Assembly: GCA_035942035.1 (NCBI GenBank)
Contig: DASZDK010000060.1
Span: 1-40,533 of the forward strand
DNA from: JAHWJR01 sp035942035
GTDB taxonomy: Bacteria > Actinomycetota > Acidimicrobiia > Acidimicrobiales > CADCSY01
Reading direction: 5' to 3'
DNA length: 40,533 nt
Position numbers and translations under genes: made by a program. Positions 39,012 to 40,533 of this stretch are shown here, piece after piece (position 1 is the stretch's first letter; the number at the start of each line of letters is the position of its first letter). The notes under the pieces are model-generated. The model was not told the origin of the DNA, did not search any database, and worked only from the letters and a program-made list of their open reading frames with translations.

Positions 39012-39604
39012 GCCGGCTTTCGACTGAAAACGTGGAGATGGCCCGGACGATCATCAGCCGCTATCCCCGGTCGCGGTCGGCCCTCATCCCGTTGTTGCAC
39101 GTGGCCCAGGAGCAGAGCGGGTGGGTGAGCCCGGAGGCCATGGAACACATCGCCGAACTGCTCGACCTGACCCCGGCCGAGGTACTGGGCACGGCCAGCT
39201 TCTACGGAATGTTCAAGCGCGAGCCGGTGGGTCGCTACGTCGTGAGCGTGTGCACCAACATCTCATGCCTCCTCGTCGGCGGTGAGGAGCTGCTCCAACA
39301 CTGCGAGGACCGCCTCGGCGTCAAGGCCGGAGCCACGACGCCCGATGGCGTCTTCACGCTCGAGGACGTCGAGTGCATCGCTGCCTGCACCGATGCGCCG
39401 TGCCTCCAGGTCAACTACCGCTACTTCCTCAACATCACTCACGACCAGGCCGACAGGCTGTTCGACGACCTGCGGGCCGAACGGCTGCGTGACGAGGTTC
39501 CTGACCACGGCATCCTGACCCGGGTGCGCCAGAGCGTCCCCGCCGGACGCTGGTCGGGCAAGGGCGGCGACGAACTCGCCGTGCCCCCGGGCCAGGTGCG
39601 CTGA
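39008..39604 (+). CDS. nuoE: NADH-quinone oxidoreductase subunit E
   Basis: A 198-residue subunit of the NADH-oxidising module with one [2Fe-2S] cluster. Ligands are in VSVCTNISCLLVGG (Cys-x4-Cys) and DVECIAACTDAPC (Cys-x3-Cys). The N-terminal helical part AGTxxFY-like segment VLGTASFYGMF is typical. GTG 39008 overlaps nuoD and the stop overlaps nuoF (TGATG), so nuoD, E and F are translationally coupled. Confidence 0.95.
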   Translation: MSRLSTENVEMARTIISRYPRSRSALIPLLHVAQEQSGWVSPEAMEHIAELLDLTPAEVLGTASFYGMFKREPVGRYVVSVCTNISCLLVGGEELLQHCEDRLGVKAGATTPDGVFTLEDVECIAACTDAPCLQVNYRYFLNITHDQADRLFDDLRAERLRDEVPDHGILTRVRQSVPAGRWSGKGGDELAVPPGQVR

Positions 39605-40533
39605 TGGCGGTCAGCGACAACGCCCCCATCATCTCCACCCGTTTCGACCAGCGCGACAGCCATACGCTCGACGGCTACCTGCGCACCGGTGGCTACGCCG
39701 GCCTGGCCAAGGCCCTCTCCATGACGCCCGATGCGGTGATCGACGAGGTCAAGGCAGCCAGCCTTCAAGGCAGGGGTGGAGCCGGCTTTCCCGCCGGGCT
39801 GAAGTGGTCATTCCTGCCCAAGGACGTGTTTCCCCGCTACTTCGTGGTCAACGGCGACGAGAGCGAGCCGGGAACGTGCAAGGACCGGCCCCTCATGGAG
39901 CACGATCCCCACCAGCTTCTCGAAGGGCTGTTGATCTCGTGCTATGCCGTTCGGGCCGCCCAGGCGTTCATCTACGTGCGGGGGGAGATGGCGTTGGCCC
40001 AGGAGCGGATGGCCACCGCGCTCAACGAGGCCTATGCCGCCGGTTACGTCGGTCGTGACATTCGCGGCTCAGGTTGGTCGATCGACGTGGTGCTGCACTG
40101 GGGCGCGGGTGCCTACATCGTCGGAGAGGAGACGGCGCTCATCGAGAGCCTGGAGGGCCAGCGAGGCATGCCCAGGCTCAAGCCCCCATACTTCCCCGCG
40201 GCCAAGGGGCTGTACCTGCAGCCGACCGTGGTGAATAACGTCGAGACCTTGTCCAACATCCCCTGGATCATCAGTAACGGGGGGGCCGCCTTCGCCGCCA
40301 TAGGTGCCGAGAAGGCGGCCGGCATGCGCCTGTTCGCACTGTCGGGCCACGTCCGCCGGCCGGGTGTGTACGAAGTGGAGATGGGAACGACCACCTTCAG
40401 GGATCTGGTGGAGGCGCCGGTGTACGGCGGAGGCATGCGCCACGGCAACGCCCTCAAGGCATTCATCCCCGGGGGAGCGTCGGCGCCCTGGTGCTATCCC
40501 GAGCAGCTCGACCTGGCCCTCGCCGCCGGAGCG
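39604..40533 (+). CDS. nuoF: NADH-quinone oxidoreductase subunit F, truncated by window end
   Basis: The frame is open for 310 codons to the window edge. GRGGAGFPAGLKW binds NADH, NGDESEPGTCKDR binds FMN, and GAGAYIVGEETALIESLEGQ and VVNNVETLSNIPWI follow, so this is the 51-kDa flavoprotein that takes electrons from NADH. The C-terminal [4Fe-4S] Cys motif lies beyond the window. ATG 39604 overlaps the nuoE stop. Confidence 0.96.
   Translation, partial: MAVSDNAPIISTRFDQRDSHTLDGYLRTGGYAGLAKALSMTPDAVIDEVKAASLQGRGGAGFPAGLKWSFLPKDVFPRYFVVNGDESEPGTCKDRPLMEHDPHQLLEGLLISCYAVRAAQAFIYVRGEMALAQERMATALNEAYAAGYVGRDIRGSGWSIDVVLHWGAGAYIVGEETALIESLEGQRGMPRLKPPYFPAAKGLYLQPTVVNNVETLSNIPWIISNGGAAFAAIGAEKAAGMRLFALSGHVRRPGVYEVEMGTTTFRDLVEAPVYGGGMRHGNALKAFIPGGASAPWCYPEQLDLALAAGA

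Overview
The window is a very GC-rich, densely packed chromosomal segment of an actinomycete, most likely class Acidimicrobiia (inferred from content, not from a search). Pointers: many GTG starts, a TANNNT hexamer 6-10 nt before start codons in place of a Shine-Dalgarno sequence (leaderless transcripts), a MshA-type glycosyltransferase, Ni superoxide dismutase with its SodX protease, an RsiG-like protein, and a rex-hem cluster as in Streptomyces.

Layout. 1-1254: 3' part of a PhoD-type phosphatase. 1255-4113: a decayed accessory patch with a sigma-factor fragment, a frameshifted partner gene, a small lipoprotein and a broken tyrosine integrase abutting tRNA-Lys(TTT). 4265-7753: DksA/TraR zinc-finger protein, UbiB-type kinase, histidine phosphatase, MoaD-like protein, and divergent sodN/sodX. 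7800-9485: an overlapping three-gene unit of an RsiG-like c-di-GMP-binding protein, a receiver-only response regulator and an HD-GYP phosphodiesterase. 9552-15671: MshA-like glycosyltransferase, MFS transporter, M23 peptidase, proC with its usual HTH neighbour, SAM hydrolase and a 28-aa membrane peptide. 15687-23620: a lone response regulator, then rex, precorrin-2 dehydrogenase, hemA, hemC, a cobA-hemD fusion, hemB and hemL: the C5 route to uroporphyrinogen III plus the siroheme branch. 23681-28288: pgi, gnd, zwf and pgl (oxidative pentose phosphate pathway). 28316-29578: geranylgeranyl reductase family protein. 29587-35960: an unusual quinol:cytochrome c oxidoreductase locus with cytochrome c, an unknown membrane protein, a 2[4Fe-4S] ferredoxin, split b6-type cytochrome b, Rieske protein, diheme cytochrome c and a second unknown membrane protein. 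36029-end: nuoA-F of complex I, cut in nuoF.

How it fits together. Electron-transport genes (heme supply, quinol oxidoreductase, complex I) surround the redox sensor Rex. A Rex/CRP-like palindrome lies on the promoter of the bc-type operon and a strong Rex half-site lies on rex itself. The best candidates for something new are the RsiG-like/receiver/HD-GYP unit, where a c-di-GMP effector is translationally coupled to a c-di-GMP-degrading enzyme, and the ferredoxin-containing b6-type complex, with the heme c_n cysteine conserved and a shared N-terminal IPxHLL motif on two subunits. All calls come from reading the sequence; no database search was run.
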